A DNA stretch of 64,000 nucleotides from Histoplasma ohiense. Lineage: Eukaryota; Ascomycota; Eurotiomycetes; Onygenales; Ajellomycetaceae. Shown piece after piece: positions 10,095-22,288 of the stretch. How positions within the stretch are numbered: position 1 is the first letter of the stretch; each line of letters opens with the position of its first letter. Under the pieces are notes generated by a model. The model was not told where the DNA came from and searched no databases. It worked only from the letters and a program-made list of their open reading frames with translations. The stretch covers positions 248,001-312,000 of the forward strand of contig JAEVHH010000005.1 in the NCBI GenBank assembly GCA_017607445.1, given 5' to 3'. The translations under genes and the position numbers were made by a program.

Positions 10095-12866
10095 TTACAG
10101 ATTCCCCGAGGGCCAGGCTGGAAATATCCACGAATCGGGGATGTCCAAGAGGAACTGTGAGTCCTGGTAAGAGAAATGCCGATGTTAGCATCTAATCTTG
10201 AATCCGGGAGGAAAAAAAAAAAAAAAAAAAACCGCTTCTTGATAAATAAGTTGTCACGAAAAGAAAAGAATCTAAGAAGTAAAAAAGCACGACGAGAGAT
10301 ATACATTTAAAAAGGGGGTTACTTACCAAATCAACCCATTCGATCCTCTGGCTTTCGTTGTCACTGTTACCACCGCCATCGCCATATATATTATTATTAT
10401 TGTACGGATTTAAACTATTACCTTCGTCGTCCTTCATCTCAACTTCACTTCCTCCCTGCAGCTTTACTCGCTCCTTTAGCCAAGTATGACACTGATCCAC
10501 TGCCTCTTTCGCCGCCTCCATAATGTACGCATTGACCTCTGGCGCACCCGCCTCCATCGCCTTGATCTGTGCCAAGATACAAGAGGAGAATGTATATCCC
10601 TTCACATTCGTTTCGCCCATCTGGATCCGGCGCATCGTGAGCCGCATGTAATTCTGTGTCGCGGCGTGCAGTTCTCTTCGCCATGTTTGGGTGGCCGATG
10701 ACGATGGGGAGGGGAGTGGAAACGTGTTTGACGGGAAAAACGCTGGCCGGTCTTCCTGGAGTTGGTAAATGAGTTCGAGGGAAATGGCGAATTGTGCGTA
10801 AATGATGGAGCCGCGGATGAGGCCTCCGGCGTGGAGTTTTAGGCACTCAAAGTCATTGCCGTGAGGGCGCGTATTGGTGTTAGAATTCGCAGTGGAATTC
10901 GCATCATCTTCCTCATTGTCCGTGCGGTTATATGGAGAAAGGATGTGGAGCGCGGCATCCATGCATATCTTACGGGAGAAGTAGTATTTTGGGTCTGTTT
11001 TTGCTTTTACAGCGAAGGGGTGGTGGAGAGCAAGCAAGAATCTATTGATGAGAATGGAGACGGATTGGACTTGGAAAACAGAGGGTTGTGTGGCTCCGCC
11101 TTGAGAGGGGTGGGCTGTGTTAAAAAGGTGATGCGAATTATCACGGTGGATGGCGATAAGCTCACTGCTGAGTCTTAGCACTTCATCATACGAAGGTTCC
11201 GAGCATATATCGTTCAGTGCTTTTGCTATCTGGAGTCTGATTGGGAAAGAGTTTATGAGAGCGATTTGGACGCTGGTGTTGGTGAATCCGTCCGTCACGT
11301 AGGGAACGGCTGTGGACTCATCAGGGCTCATATCCTGGTCGTTGATATTGGAGGGCGGCTCGCAGTCATAATCATCAAGCGAAACTAGAGGCGACCCGCC
11401 TGCATCCATGCTTGACTGGAGCAAAATCTCCAGAATCGTAGCCCAGAGTCTTCTCCGTAGTTCCGCCTGAAAGACTGGCATCTTCGGAAGATATTGCGGA
11501 TCTCGATGTAGGCCAACATACATTGCTACCCGCAGTAGAGAGCCAGCCGATATCCAAGCTAGGTCGCCATCAATCGCGCAATTCTGGCGGGCTAGAAGTA
11601 GAAGGCAGTGTACCTGGACGGCAGCGATATTGACGCGAGATTTCTCAGATGGAGCCCCCAACCATTCCTGAGCCGCATAGATCCATGGCGCTGCCGTTGT
11701 CCGAGGCGCAATGGAACTATCGGGCCTTTGATAGAAGCAAGTGCCTATGGCCATTACAAGGAGCAGGCGCACCACAAAAGACTGACTCGCAGACTGAGGG
11801 CTATTCCAGAATTGAAGATATTCCTGCTGGAAAGTGGGCACGTGTAAAATTCGATAAACAGACTCAAAGGTACGAAGATAGCCCTTGACAAGCTCGTCCG
11901 CCGTCTCACGTGGAGGAATAAGGTCTTTTAAGTCCGGATAATCTAGCTGGCGTATTGGACGTCTGATTTTTGCAGATCTTGCCAGCGTCTTACATCGATC
12001 CATCATTCTGGATATCTCAGAGTTATTATCTACTGCAAGTCGATGCTTGAAATTGCATACCATCTCGAACTTTTAGCTTCAGTTAGCGAGTATATTTGAG
12101 GAATATAGAATAGATACAACCCTCCCAACGTAAGTGACACTGAAACAGAGGAGTAAAAAGAATGTAAAAAGGCTAGATCGCGAAGTATAAGTATAGGGGC
12201 CAAAACAAAATGAAAAGGAATTGGCCCAACCTCCTTAGCACAATTCATCCAGTGACTTTTCCCAAAAAATCTCGTTTTCGAGAACGTCTCGCTCACGGGA
12301 GCAGGCAAACCTTGAGGATCATCCAACACCTCTAGCGGTCCGCGGCGGGGTGGAGGAAAGCTAGAAATAGAGTTCGTGCTCGTAGACTCTGAAAGCTTCT
12401 TCTCCAAGAGGCGGACCCTATCCACGAGCGCCTGAATCGTCGCCGCAGATTGATGGTCCCGGTAGGCATTGCGAGTAGATCCGGCGATATCGCTTCCTTG
12501 GTCATCTACATGTGGACTCGAGCCAGAAACATTTGCCGTAGGGGGCGATGGATATGCCACGCAATTCTCACGTTGGGTTACCTGAGGGATAGGAATAATG
12601 GGAGCTGGGGGAGCGGAGGAGAGTTGTGATTGTTGCTGTGGTTGTAGGCTAGCATGAGGCCCTGTTGAAGAGGAGCCAACAGCAGCATGGACATGAGCAT
12701 AGGAACATGCATGAATCGAGAGATTTTTGGATCGTTGGCATTGATCGCACGGCATTTTTTGGTCGCATTTGACTTTCCGGCGACGACATTGGTCGCACGC
12801 CAACGCCGGCCGACGTCGTTTACGTGGTACGGCGCCGTTGTATGACAGAAGATCCGTATCATCCAT
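10095..12866 (-). CDS. Zn2Cys6 transcription factor with fungal middle homology region, 815 aa
   Basis: Three exons on the minus strand: 12866-12231, 12069-10327 and 10163-10095. Introns are 161 bp and 163 bp, and all joins keep the frame. The start chosen (MDDTDLL) lies 23 residues before the zinc cluster; an upstream in-frame ATG at 13016 would add 50 residues. Zinc ligands are C24, C27, C34, C40, C43 and C54, preceded by a basic stretch. The last spacing (ten residues) is longer than usual. A short heptad-like segment (LVDRVRLLEKKL) may be the dimerisation coiled coil. The large second exon carries the fungal-specific transcription factor domain. The last small exon gives a conserved-looking tail with LLDIPDSW. 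It is divergent from the transporter at 13770, its most likely target. The pathway is unknown. Confidence 0.85.
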
Positions 12867-13769
12867 ATTTCCGTCACTCTGTTTCCCAACAAAAGTCGTC
12901 AAAGTTCTTCTCTGCTTCTCTTCTCCTCGGTCCACGTCGTCGACTCCAAGCAATCCGATCCTGGAATTTGCGGCTCCAAGCGGCGGGGAATTCAGCAGCA
13001 AAAGCCCGTGAATCACGGGATATTCCCCCTCGAGCCCGGTAAATTAGTCACCATCTCCGTGAAGATCTGGTCATGTGATCCACGCTTGAGGATGGTTCGT
13101 TGATTTCCCTTTTTGGCAACTTCAACGACATCAAAGCGCAATCCGTTGGATATTCGAGTCTCTCATTTGGATATGCCGCTATTCGACAATCGCAAACCCC
13201 CACGAATATCTGATGGGGAGTGCACGGGGATACCGGTTCTTAACGGGTCTTGGGGGTTTTACGGGTTGATGTTTCCCATTTTGCCTTTCTGGTATCCCCG
13301 AACACTGACCGGAACTCGAATGAGTCGACTCGGCCTCGGGCGTCTCAAGGCCCGACGATTCCTGTCCTGCAGGGTTCGAGAGATTGTTGTAGCTCGGCAT
13401 CCCAGTAATGATTTTGCCCGATAATCCTCGTTTATTCCGTAGTTGTGGAGATCTCTTTTTCTCAATGCCAGTAGCAGAGGACGGGGATTTTTGCGACACC
13501 CATCATGCCACGGACAACTGCACGCATCCACAACCATTTCAAAGCAATCCAAATATCATACGTTATGTGTATATATATGTGAACATCCCTTTTCAAATAC
13601 ACATAGCTTCCTCGATATCTTCAATATTCGCTTTATCATTTACCTTTAGCATTTTATCTCAGTATTATCTCCAAGGCAAGCACGATAGCAAAGCGCTGCT
13701 TGCCTTCGCTTCTTCTTACTCAAAACGCCTTTTGAGTCTGAGGCTTTTCTCCTCTCCCTTTTTTCCGCA
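12867..13769. promoter_or_regulatory. Shared divergent promoter of regulator and MFS transporter
   Basis: About 0.9 kb separates the start codons of a minus-strand Zn2Cys6 regulator and a plus-strand transporter. It holds a perfect palindrome at 13005-13019 and a second inverted repeat with 10-bp arms CGGGGATACC (13225-13234) and GGTATCCCCG (13291-13300). Both contain CGG/CCG half-sites of the kind zinc-cluster proteins bind. The part near 13560-13769 is AT- and pyrimidine-rich and is the likely core promoter and leader of the transporter. Confidence 0.5.
13005..13019. promoter_or_regulatory. Perfect 15-bp palindrome CCCGTGAATCACGGG, candidate operator
   Basis: Two 7-bp arms around one central A, containing everted CCG and CGG triplets seven bases apart (CCG-N7-CGG). 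It lies 139 bp upstream of the regulator's chosen start and 0.75 kb from the transporter. Zinc binuclear cluster dimers recognise paired CGG triplets, so autoregulation is plausible. This is inference only; if the upstream ATG at 13016 were the real start, the palindrome would overlap it. Confidence 0.4.
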
Positions 13770-15230
13770 ATGGCTGAAAGCGCCCACGAGGCGTCAAGCA
13801 CTCTAGACGTGCATGATCTGAAGAGTTCTCACGAAGGAGACTCAGAAAACTGCGTCGATTCCAAACCGAACGATTCCTATCCAGATGGAGGTGTCAGGGC
13901 GTGGGCTGTGGCTATCGGCACCGCTGGTGTAATGTTCTGCACTTTCGGACTGGCAAACGCTTTCGGGTATGCGTTTATGCCTTTATGCGTCTCCTAGCAA
14001 CCTGTGTTGATGCCACTTTGTCCCATTTCGTCTTGTATCTCCTGTCGCTAACGCGTTTTCTTAGGGTTCTCCAAGAGTACTATGCGTCCCATCAACTCTC
14101 TAGCGCGTCTCAGTCCGCTATCTCCTGGATCGGATCACTACAGGTCTTTGCCCTGTTCTCAGGCGCCCTCGTGGGAGGTCCTCTATTTGACCGATATGGA
14201 GCAAAGGTGTCATTGAACAACGCGTCCTTTTAATATACAGAAGGGTGGAAAGGAACTGACATATCCTTAGGTCATTTGGCCCTCAGCAGTGCTCTATGTT
14301 TTGTCCATCATGATGACGAGCATCGCGAAAGAATATTACCAGCTCATGTTAGCTCAGGGAGTGTTGGGTGGAATTTCGATGGGCATGACCATGTCTCCAT
14401 CCATGGCTGCAACCCCACAGTATTTCAACAAAAATCGGGGAGCAGCCATGGGTATTGCAGTCGCTGGATCTTCCGTTGGAGGTGTTGTTTTGCCAATTGT
14501 CCTCGGAAAACTACTCAATTCCACCACGATCGGTTTTGGATGGTCCATACGCATTCTTGGCTTCTTAATCTTAGCTATTCTGGCACCATCTTGCGCGGCG
14601 ATCCGTGCTCGTCTTCCTCCTCGGAAAGGGAACTTCTTCCTCCTGTCTGCATTCAAGAAGCCGCTATACGTAACCATCATTGCGTTTGCCTCTCTCATGA
14701 TTCTCTCCATATTTACCCCAATATTCTATCTTCCGGTCTACGCTGTCCAGCACGGAATGGACAAGACCCTCGCTTCATACCTCATTGCGATCCTGAACGC
14801 CGCTTCTTTCCTCGGCAGAGTCGTCCCTGGTGTCCTAGCTGACAAATTGGGACGCCTCAATGCGGTTATAGCATCCGGGGTCTCCTCAGGGATTCTCATA
14901 CTCTGCTGGCCCAAAATTACGAGCAATGCGGGAATAATAGTCTTCGCTGGTCTTTTTGGCTTTTGTTCTGGTGCTATCATATCGGGTGTGGTTGTCTGCC
15001 TTTCGACAAGTACCGATGACCCAAAAACTATCGGTACATATATGGGCATGGGCATGGGCATTTCATCCATTGCTGGACTGATTGGTCCACCCATAACCGG
15101 TGCCCTGGTCAATAGGTACCACGGATTTGTCCAAGTATCTATTTTTTCCGGGGTGATGGTCCTTATTGGATCGGCCGTTGCTGTATTTGCAAAGACTTTA
15201 ACAGAAAAGGGAATATTTGGGAAAGCCTAG
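13770..15230 (+). CDS. MFS monocarboxylate-type transporter, 432 aa
   Basis: Three exons: 13770-13966, 14065-14206 and 14271-15230. Introns of 98 and 64 bp end in ttag, and the joins keep the frame. After a hydrophilic N-terminus of about 45 residues with the PDGGVRAW motif typical of fungal monocarboxylate porter homologues, the protein has about twelve hydrophobic spans. Typical pieces are the RYGAK loop, NRGAAMGIAVAGSSVGG and, in the second half, GRVVPGVLADKLGR. Members move monocarboxylates, riboflavin or unknown organic acids; the substrate here cannot be assigned. The divergent Zn2Cys6 regulator upstream suggests specific control. Confidence 0.85.
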
Positions 15231-15994
15231 GCCCAGCCCAGCCACTTCCAGTTGCCTCTCCTATCCGTCCAGTGCTACCTATTGCTTCTAGTTTTTGTTT
15301 GTTAGAGATGGGCGGCGTCATGTGGTTTATCTCTCCTCTTTTCACGTGTTTATTTATGTTTTATGTATGCATGAGTTCGTCGAAGGGTGGAAAAGCAAAG
15401 ATCGATCACTTTGATTTATCGGGGGAAAAGGGAAGGGCGGGAATATATATCCGCCATGCACTTGTCCATCTAAAATCGGGCCCACTGATCTCGCAACTTG
15501 TGAGTCAATGGTATATAGCTTATATATGTGTGCAGCTATTGCTATTTACTGCTATCGTTTGCTGCTCGTTTTATTTATACATGTACCTTATCCATGTTAC
15601 TAGCCTGTCTGATGTAGGTAGCTAAATAATTTTTAATTTTGACCGTGCCTCCCCCACATTACCTCCCTAACTTCCATCCCGTCCAGCTCTCATCCCGTTC
15701 CCCCTGCGGAAGACTGAATCGACCTTAATGAATTTATTGGGAAATATACCATTCTCACCTAATTCCACATGATATCACATCTTACATACACAGGCAATCT
15801 TTATTGAATACTGATTAGATTGATGAAGATTGGTTATCTTTAGTACTTTGTGAATATCACACTGTCTTCCTAGATTCCCATAGCGCTCTTTGGAAGTCAA
15901 AACACATATCTGAATTCAAGGGCTAAATGCATCTTTAATTCCACATTTTCTTAAGTGAAGGGCACCTGCTCAGATCTATTATAGAGATGCAGTT
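15231..15994. other. Gene-free stretch downstream of the transporter
   Basis: A frame at 15272-15625 is hydrophobic by base composition only and overlaps the presumed 3' UTR. I see no gene, RNA or recognisable repeat before the inverted-repeat element that begins near 15995. Confidence 0.5.
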
Positions 15995-16307
15995 GCATAA
16001 GAGTACTGCGAAAATAGACAGAGAAAAGCTTTGAAGCCTGTATAGATGATAGAATATACAGTGAGTGAGCAAGCAGTCAGCTCGCGAGCTAGATAACAAT
16101 TTCTATTTCTATTGAGTTCAGTGGATAGCTTGCTGCCTCTCTGCTCTTTCTTCTCCAGATCTCCTATTCCAATGAAGATTGCTAGCTAACTAGCCAATTG
16201 CTCACTCACTGTAAATTCTCTCATCTATACAAGCCCCGGCACTTCGTTTTATTTATTTATTTATTTTATTTTATTTTATTTTATTTTTTTTTGCAGTGCT
16301 CTTAAGC
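15995..16307. mobile_element. MITE-like element, about 313 bp
   Basis: Long imperfect terminal inverted repeats. GCATAAGAGTACTGC at the left end (from 15995) pairs with GCAGTGCTCTTAAGC at the right end (to 16307). The inner parts also pair: left CTGTATAGATGA, TACAGTGAGTGAGCAA and right TTGCTCACTCACTGTA, TCATCTATACA. The right arm is interrupted by an expanded ATTTT/ATTT tract (about 16250-16290). There is no coding capacity. Superfamily and target duplication are not resolved. Confidence 0.65.
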
Positions 16308-17477
16308 TCCGTACTTTTTATAGCTAATACCCGGGAGGATGACCACCCCCAGCCAGTCTCCCCCCACAAGTTAAAATAATGTAGAACTAAAGATTCATAT
16401 ATCCCTTGAATTTAGAGCTGTGTTCGCCCAACCCCAGGCTGCCTCTAGTATTTGAGATCGAAATGCTAGTTGTGTTAAAGGTAATTTACACCTGCATTTC
16501 AGAAAAAGCTATCAAGCTGAATTCGCATTTCCGTACCCCCTTTTGCCGGCTCTACACCAAATTCCGACGCCGGAACTGCTGCACTGCCGCACAGGCAGCG
16601 CATTCGATGTTCCTCCCTACCGAGCCCGGTGCTGCAGCTGGTTGCCTTTGGACATGTCCCCACTTCAACGTAACCCGCGTCAGTTGTCTTATGGGTCATG
16701 TTGCTAACCTCACGCCCGGAGAATTGGAAACTCCGATATCGCTGCTAATGCAGCTGCCGACTCTACATGCGTTTGCCGGTTCGCGCAGGAGCGGACTGGT
16801 CCATTTTTGTATCACAAGAGAACATGCTGTTCTTGCGAGCGTTGCGGGAGGCGGTGGAAATGGAGGACGCAGCGCGGTAACATCATCATTCCGCACTTGA
16901 TGGTCAAGCCTTATTGCACGGCCCGGTGGGATGGGGATGGGTGGGACAGATTGGCCGTATTGGGAGGCGCAAAGGCAGATGGCGAAGTATGGGATATATT
17001 GTGATCCGTGCACGCTTCGGAGAGAGTATGAACATCGGCATGCATTTGTATGGAGGATATTTGTGCGCATTTTGAGGCGGGCGAGCTTCGGAGGAAGGGT
17101 TATGTGTTTGGGACGAATGATGGGATGACACGTGGTGCTGGGAATGAGACTGATTTTGGATTGATGCAGATAGCAGCGTCGAGGATGGTAAGGGGGTGCC
17201 GGCTAGTGGGACATTAAACTACATTGTTTACGCTGTGGCAATGAAAAGCTAAATAGTTAGATAAAATACTCTATATTCGTGAGCCAACTTCAATATTTTG
17301 AGTTAACGAAAAATGGAGGTTGGGGGTAGGGAGCTAATCGACAATATAACGAAAAGTCTCAACTGCACATTAGTACTCACCTTCCCACATCATCGTCATA
17401 TGTCGTGAAATATAAATTTTGTGTATCCAAATCCTATATACATAATTCATGTACATGCCATCAATCCCGGCAGAAAC
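16308..17477. other. Gene-free stretch with an unresolved cysteine-rich frame
   Basis: Overlapping frames between 16406 and 17128 give cysteine-rich peptides with CxxC pairs in three different phases. No consistent splice model joins them and no domain is recognised, so no gene is called. The end of the interval should hold the 3' UTR of the minus-strand regulator. Confidence 0.35.
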
Positions 17478-20420
17478 TCAAGCACCCATCCCGGTCCCGT
17501 CAGCCAATTTTGGCAAAAACGCCCCACTACTAATATTGAACCCAGCGTGCGCAAACAGATCCTCCCAGACGAGGTTATCAGTAAATAGTGGTGTAGCAGT
17601 ACTCTGGCCTTCCATCGCCATAAAGGTCTCGATGTTATTCTGTGTAGAGGTTGTAAAAATGTTGTTATTCCGAGCTTTAAGAATTGGACATGGATTGAGG
17701 TCCAGTGGCGGGCATGCTCGCTGTGACAACTGTGTGTTTGCTTGAACTTGAGGGAATTGGTGTGGGTCCGGCTGTAAGGTTATTTGGGCTTGATTGGTAT
17801 TGGGTTGGTCGAAGTTGTTCGGATGCAATTGCTGCTGCTGCTCTCGATGTTGTGGAGGGGGGAGCGAGTTTTGCTGATATCCCTGCACATTTCCGGAAAC
17901 TGTTGGGGGGGATAGGGGAAGAATTGTTTGGGCCGGGGAAGTCGATCGTTGAGATGACGTATTTCCTCCCTGGTGTTGGGGAGGAGGTAACTTACGAAGA
18001 CGATATTCTAGGTTCCCTTTTTGCTCTAGAAGTTGGTGTTGCTGTTTCAGCCATTTGTTTGATGGGAATGATGGTTCCTCTTTCGACTTCCGGTACTGCG
18101 CAACTACGTTTGCGAGGAATCTGCTTTGGTGGTAGGAGCTAGTGTTTGTAGCTTGGCCTCGTGTGCTGAAGGTTTTGCCAGTTTCGCTGATGAGTTCGAG
18201 GATCAGGCTTTCGGATTCGACAGGGAGCTCTCCCGGTAAAGAGAGCAAGATCTATTTGCTTATCAGTGATGGGAAGAGTCGTGATGATGAAAAGCAATCC
18301 CAGAGGGTACGCGAATGAAACGGGCAATGATGGAAACCAAACACCAGAGTAATGGAGATAGCATACCTTGATCATAACCACAGCAGCATACGCGACCATT
18401 ACATGAACAGAGTCTTGACAGTAAGGCGAGTGGGATGTTACCCCAAGTCTGTCAACAACTAAGCGAAGCATGTCCAAGGAACTGGTATAGCAAACCCAGA
18501 GTGCTTGTTTGGAAATATTCCCACTCAGGATTGAGAGCTGAAGTCTAAAGGAGTGCAAGAGGAGTCGAAGATGCGTTCCGTAAAACCGGATGATAAAGCG
18601 ATGGGCAACATTGGTGCTGACTAGAATATTGAAAACAAAAAAATGAATGCTGTTAGAATCATATTACAGATATTCCTCCACTTGCTAATACTAATGGCAG
18701 GATCTCTATGCAATTAAAAGGAGCGAAGTAATGCCATGAAAGAGCCAGTGGTCAAAAGAAAGCTATAGTCTGGAAAACATACCTTCTTCGACAATCTTGT
18801 ACCATTTAGCCTCCCATCTATCCAACTCGCCGTTGAAGAGCTTCAAGATGACTTCATTCTTGATAATCGATTGTGCAGTCGTGGCAACTGGATCGATCCA
18901 GAAGAGCTCTACAATCTCAGACCCAAGGATGCGGAGCTGTACGAATGCAGACATGATTTGATCACAACCAGGCACCGCGTAGACATGTTGGTGCCAAGTT
19001 TCTGCGCTTCGAATCAGGGAATCAATTTGAATCATCCATGGCTTTCCCAGTTGTAGGCTCACACTAAGTTGAAGGATTAGACCTTGGATAAATTATCGAC
19101 GAGATATCGCCGGGTGAAATAAGATACGAATTATGATAAAAACGGAAAATATACGTACCTTCTGTCATACACAAATAGCATAAGCCAACTTCGTTCTTTA
19201 CTTCGCAGCTCGCGGACTTCAATCTCTGATTCCATTGGTTCTCGCGTTGAGCCTTCAGTGTGATGTAGAGGCGGTGGCTTAAACTTGTGCCAACCCATTT
19301 CTATAGCCGCCCGTATAGCGTAACCCACCAGGAGCCATGCCCGTGAATCACTTGGTTCTTTCCAATAGGTCAAAAGACAAATTCCCTGCACAATTTCTGT
19401 CGATATTTTTCCGGAGCTTAGGACATCTTTGAGGATGTGTTCTACATGTTCATGAAGTTTAGAGTATAAGGATGGCTTGAAAATCTTTGCTGCCGCAGCA
19501 AGGACGGCGGAAAATAGAAAAGATGACCGCGTCCGTATGTATTTAAGTGTGTGTAGTCTTGGATCAAATTGGCAGATGAAAGGGTTCATGTAATTGAAAA
19601 AGCTATACCATGGTATATATATAGTCAGTCATGTTTTATGATGTCACACCAAACAGTGCTCTCAACACAAGAGTTAATTGAGAAAAGGGGAAAGTTGCTT
19701 ACTTTTCAAACAAAATGCGGGACGTAGAAAGATCGACAATATCGAGGTTTATAGGATCGTTCATATCATTGACGTAGTTTTCATCTGTTGCAAAGCTTCG
19801 GGCTCTGTATTCCGAAGCATGATGTGTGGGAGATTCGTCTTCTGCATTGAGTACGTTTGCGATGGAAAATTTTCCAGCCGTAGCGGATTTCGGGAGCCAG
19901 CCATATGGCGCAAGGCTATCAGATGCCAGAGAAGGCTCTGAACACTCCTTTCGTTCTACACTCGCTGGCACATCTCTATCCGTTGATGGGGTAGACGGTG
20001 CGCGGTATGTTGATTCAAGATAGCCTCTCTCCTGAGTTCGTTCCGGTTTTGGACGCAACCTGCAGCAACAACCAAATAATTAGCAAAGGGAATATATCAA
20101 TGGCGATAAGATGATATTTCAAATCGGGCAGTCTCTGGTCGTAAAAACCCCACCCCGAGTTCCAACAAATCTCATTTCGCCTTTGATATAGAAAGGAGCA
20201 GTGGTCGAAAACAGTAGAAAACCCCAAGGTTTGCCACGAAAACCATCACTCACCTTGTGCCGGGTTTGCGGCCACGTCGGTGTGCTTCAAAATAACAAGT
20301 CAAAGACTTGCGCTTGCAACGGGAGCATATGGTCGAGTTTAACTCGCGAGTACATTTCATCTTGACAACACGGCATGGTGTGCACGCCACCATGGACGGG
20401 TTTGCTGCACCAGGCGCCAT
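17478..20420 (-). CDS. Zn2Cys6 transcription factor with fungal middle homology region, six exons, 757 aa
   Basis: Exons on the minus strand: 20420-20254, 20059-19703, 19602-19159, 19063-18783, 18620-18367 and 18251-17478. All donors are GT and acceptors AG, and the phases agree. The start chosen is MAPGAANPS; an in-frame ATG 21 bases upstream (20441) is an alternative. Zinc ligands are C13, C16, C23, C32, C35 and C42, followed by a basic RRGRKPGTR linker. The middle homology region spans exons 3-4 (NYMNPFICQFDP, then the short block LGKPWMI). The last exon is Gln/Pro/Asn-rich (residues about 590-700), typical of an activation region. The target pathway is not known. The last 250 codons also have long antisense frames, which are compositional shadows. 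Confidence 0.85.
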
Positions 20421-21290
20421 AATAGGCAAAATAACAGACACAATAACAATTCGAGCTTATTAGAAAACAAAGGGCGAATTCATTCATTCCTCCTCTACGG
20501 TACAATGTCGTTGTCGCCGCCGCCGTGGTTCCAGGGCAGAGCCTGGAGGGTGTAGGTAGCGTAGGGCCAAATAATTGTTAGATCCAGCTGTCCGTGGTTA
20601 GCGGGACTTCAGGCGAAACAGGCCAGAAGAAGAACTGGATAACCAGTTGCTACTCGCTCCGGGCTCCATGCTCAAGGGACTGCCGATCTAACTTTAGATC
20701 ATCATGTCGAGGTAACAAATTGCCCGCCGAACTATTGTAACTGCTTGAAGCCGAGGAAGCCCAGGCCAGAACGGGCAAGGTCTGGTGCCAGCCCTGGAAC
20801 AAGGAGGCCACGGCTTTTAAAGAAACCTCGGTGCCTGGGTATCCATGGGCCATCCTCTGCAGGGTCACTTTAGTTCATTCGCGTGGAAAAAATGCGGAGG
20901 TTTAAACCTTCATGTAGCTCAAATGATGCAGAAGGAATGTATCAGCGTACCGGTAGTCAATCTCTATACCTCTGTTTCCGCCACCACAAGCCAAGCCGCA
21001 TTCGACTTGTGCCAGAGTTGATCGTTCGCACATGTTGAATTGAAATGAACAGTATACTGGAAATCTCGTGGGTAGAACTTTTGAATTTGTAGCGACACCA
21101 CGAGGTTGCCCCATAACTAGGCATGGATCCGCATCATCTAAGTCCTCGAATCCATAGAACCGAAGCCGTTCCACAAACAATCCAACCAACCAACGTCTTG
21201 TCGTTGTGGCGGCCAAGACTGCTCCAAAACCACTAACTCGTCTCTTATTATTAACCTTGTTCGAAGCTTTCCTTGGACGCCGGCATTTTC
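20421..21290. other. Promoter side of the six-exon regulator and gene-free sequence
   Basis: Sequence next to 20420 should carry the promoter of the minus-strand regulator. Minus-strand frames at 20650-20868 and 20902-21216 have no recognisable domain and are not called. Confidence 0.4.
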
Positions 21291-21393
21291 TGTGGGATGG
21301 TAAATCTTCTCATTGTGCGATCGCTAGCTAACTATATAGGGGTAATCACGTGCGGTGGAGGGCCGCCTGGGCAACTAGTGCCCAACATTTTCT
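21291..21393. repeat. Second copy of the E-box promoter module, centre inverted
   Basis: The outer words TGTGGGATGGT, ATCTTCTCATTGTG and GGCAACTAGTGCCCA match 1521-1616 in the same orientation. The middle (about 21323-21367), which includes CACGTG at 21347-21352, matches the reverse complement of 1549-1590 (GGTAATCACGTGCGGTGGAG against CTCCACCGCACGTGATTACC). No gene follows it closely. It is either a displaced promoter fragment or one copy of a short dispersed element. Confidence 0.6.
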
Positions 21394-21859
21394 CCCCCAC
21401 CGCCGGCCCTACAGCCTGCAGGACGGTGACAATCGTCAGCACTTTAGCGCGAGTCTAATTTATTCCATAACTGGAAAAAGAATGCGCGCCTTGTCGTGGA
21501 GGCCGTAAGAAGAGTAGAAATCCCTGACCCTCGTCCGCAGATTCGGCTGTTTCTGTTGACTTTATTTGATCGACGCAGAGTTGCTTTATATAACTAGGGG
21601 ATAAGCCAGCACTGACTAATGAACTTAGCTACAAGCAGCCTAAAGTGACAAATGTGTCAAATGGGGTTTTTTTTTGATGTTTTCCACTGTAATTACTTAA
21701 TTCCACTTACAGACAATTTATACTAGAAAGCAATGCATCTTGAATTCTCTAGGTACATTTTTGAACAGTGAATTTACATCATTGTAGATATCATTATAAG
21801 ATGTCATCATTAGACAATTGATAGATATCATCATCAATGTATATATATATATATATATT

Positions 21860-22204
21860 GTGGTTTCCACACTATGACCTGATGATGGATTGAGTGATCA
21901 CGTCTGCTGTGAACCAGGCCACACCACCCACATCCATAGATATATATATATATCACTATAAACATAATCATTCAATAAATAGTTATGTTGACTTTTTGCT
22001 ATGAATAATCTAGTTATCTTAGTGCTGGCTTATTATATTTAGTGATGATATCTAGCAATGATATATATTAATGAGATGTATATATAGTTATATATATACT
22101 TCTGGATGTGGTGGTGTGGCTAGTACGCTAATGATGATACCTCATGATGATATCTAGCAATGATATCTAGCGATGATATCTAGCGATGATATCTATCTAG
22201 TGAT
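21860..22204. repeat. First unit of a tandem repeat of about 345 bp inside the TIR element
   Basis: This unit resembles 22205-22288 joined to 22909-23060. Shared words include the TCTGCTGTG / CCTGCTGTG block, CCAGGCCACACCACC / TGGGCCACACCACC, TTATGTTGACTTTT and CTATGAATAATCTAGT. The second unit is split by the solo LTR, so the tandem repeat predates that insertion. Confidence 0.55.
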
Positions 22205-22288
22205 GTGGTTCTTCACTATGCTGTGGCTGATGGTTGTAGTGTATCAGTGATGGGTTTAGTGGCCACACCTGCTGTGGGCTGGGCCACA

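Noticed and set aside
16406..17128. Cysteine-rich frames in three phases
   Set aside because: CxxC pairs occur but no splice model joins them; not enough for a gene call.
10095..20420. Regulator, transporter, regulator series as a biosynthetic gene cluster
   Set aside because: No polyketide synthase, peptide synthetase, terpene synthase or tailoring enzyme is present between or beside them.
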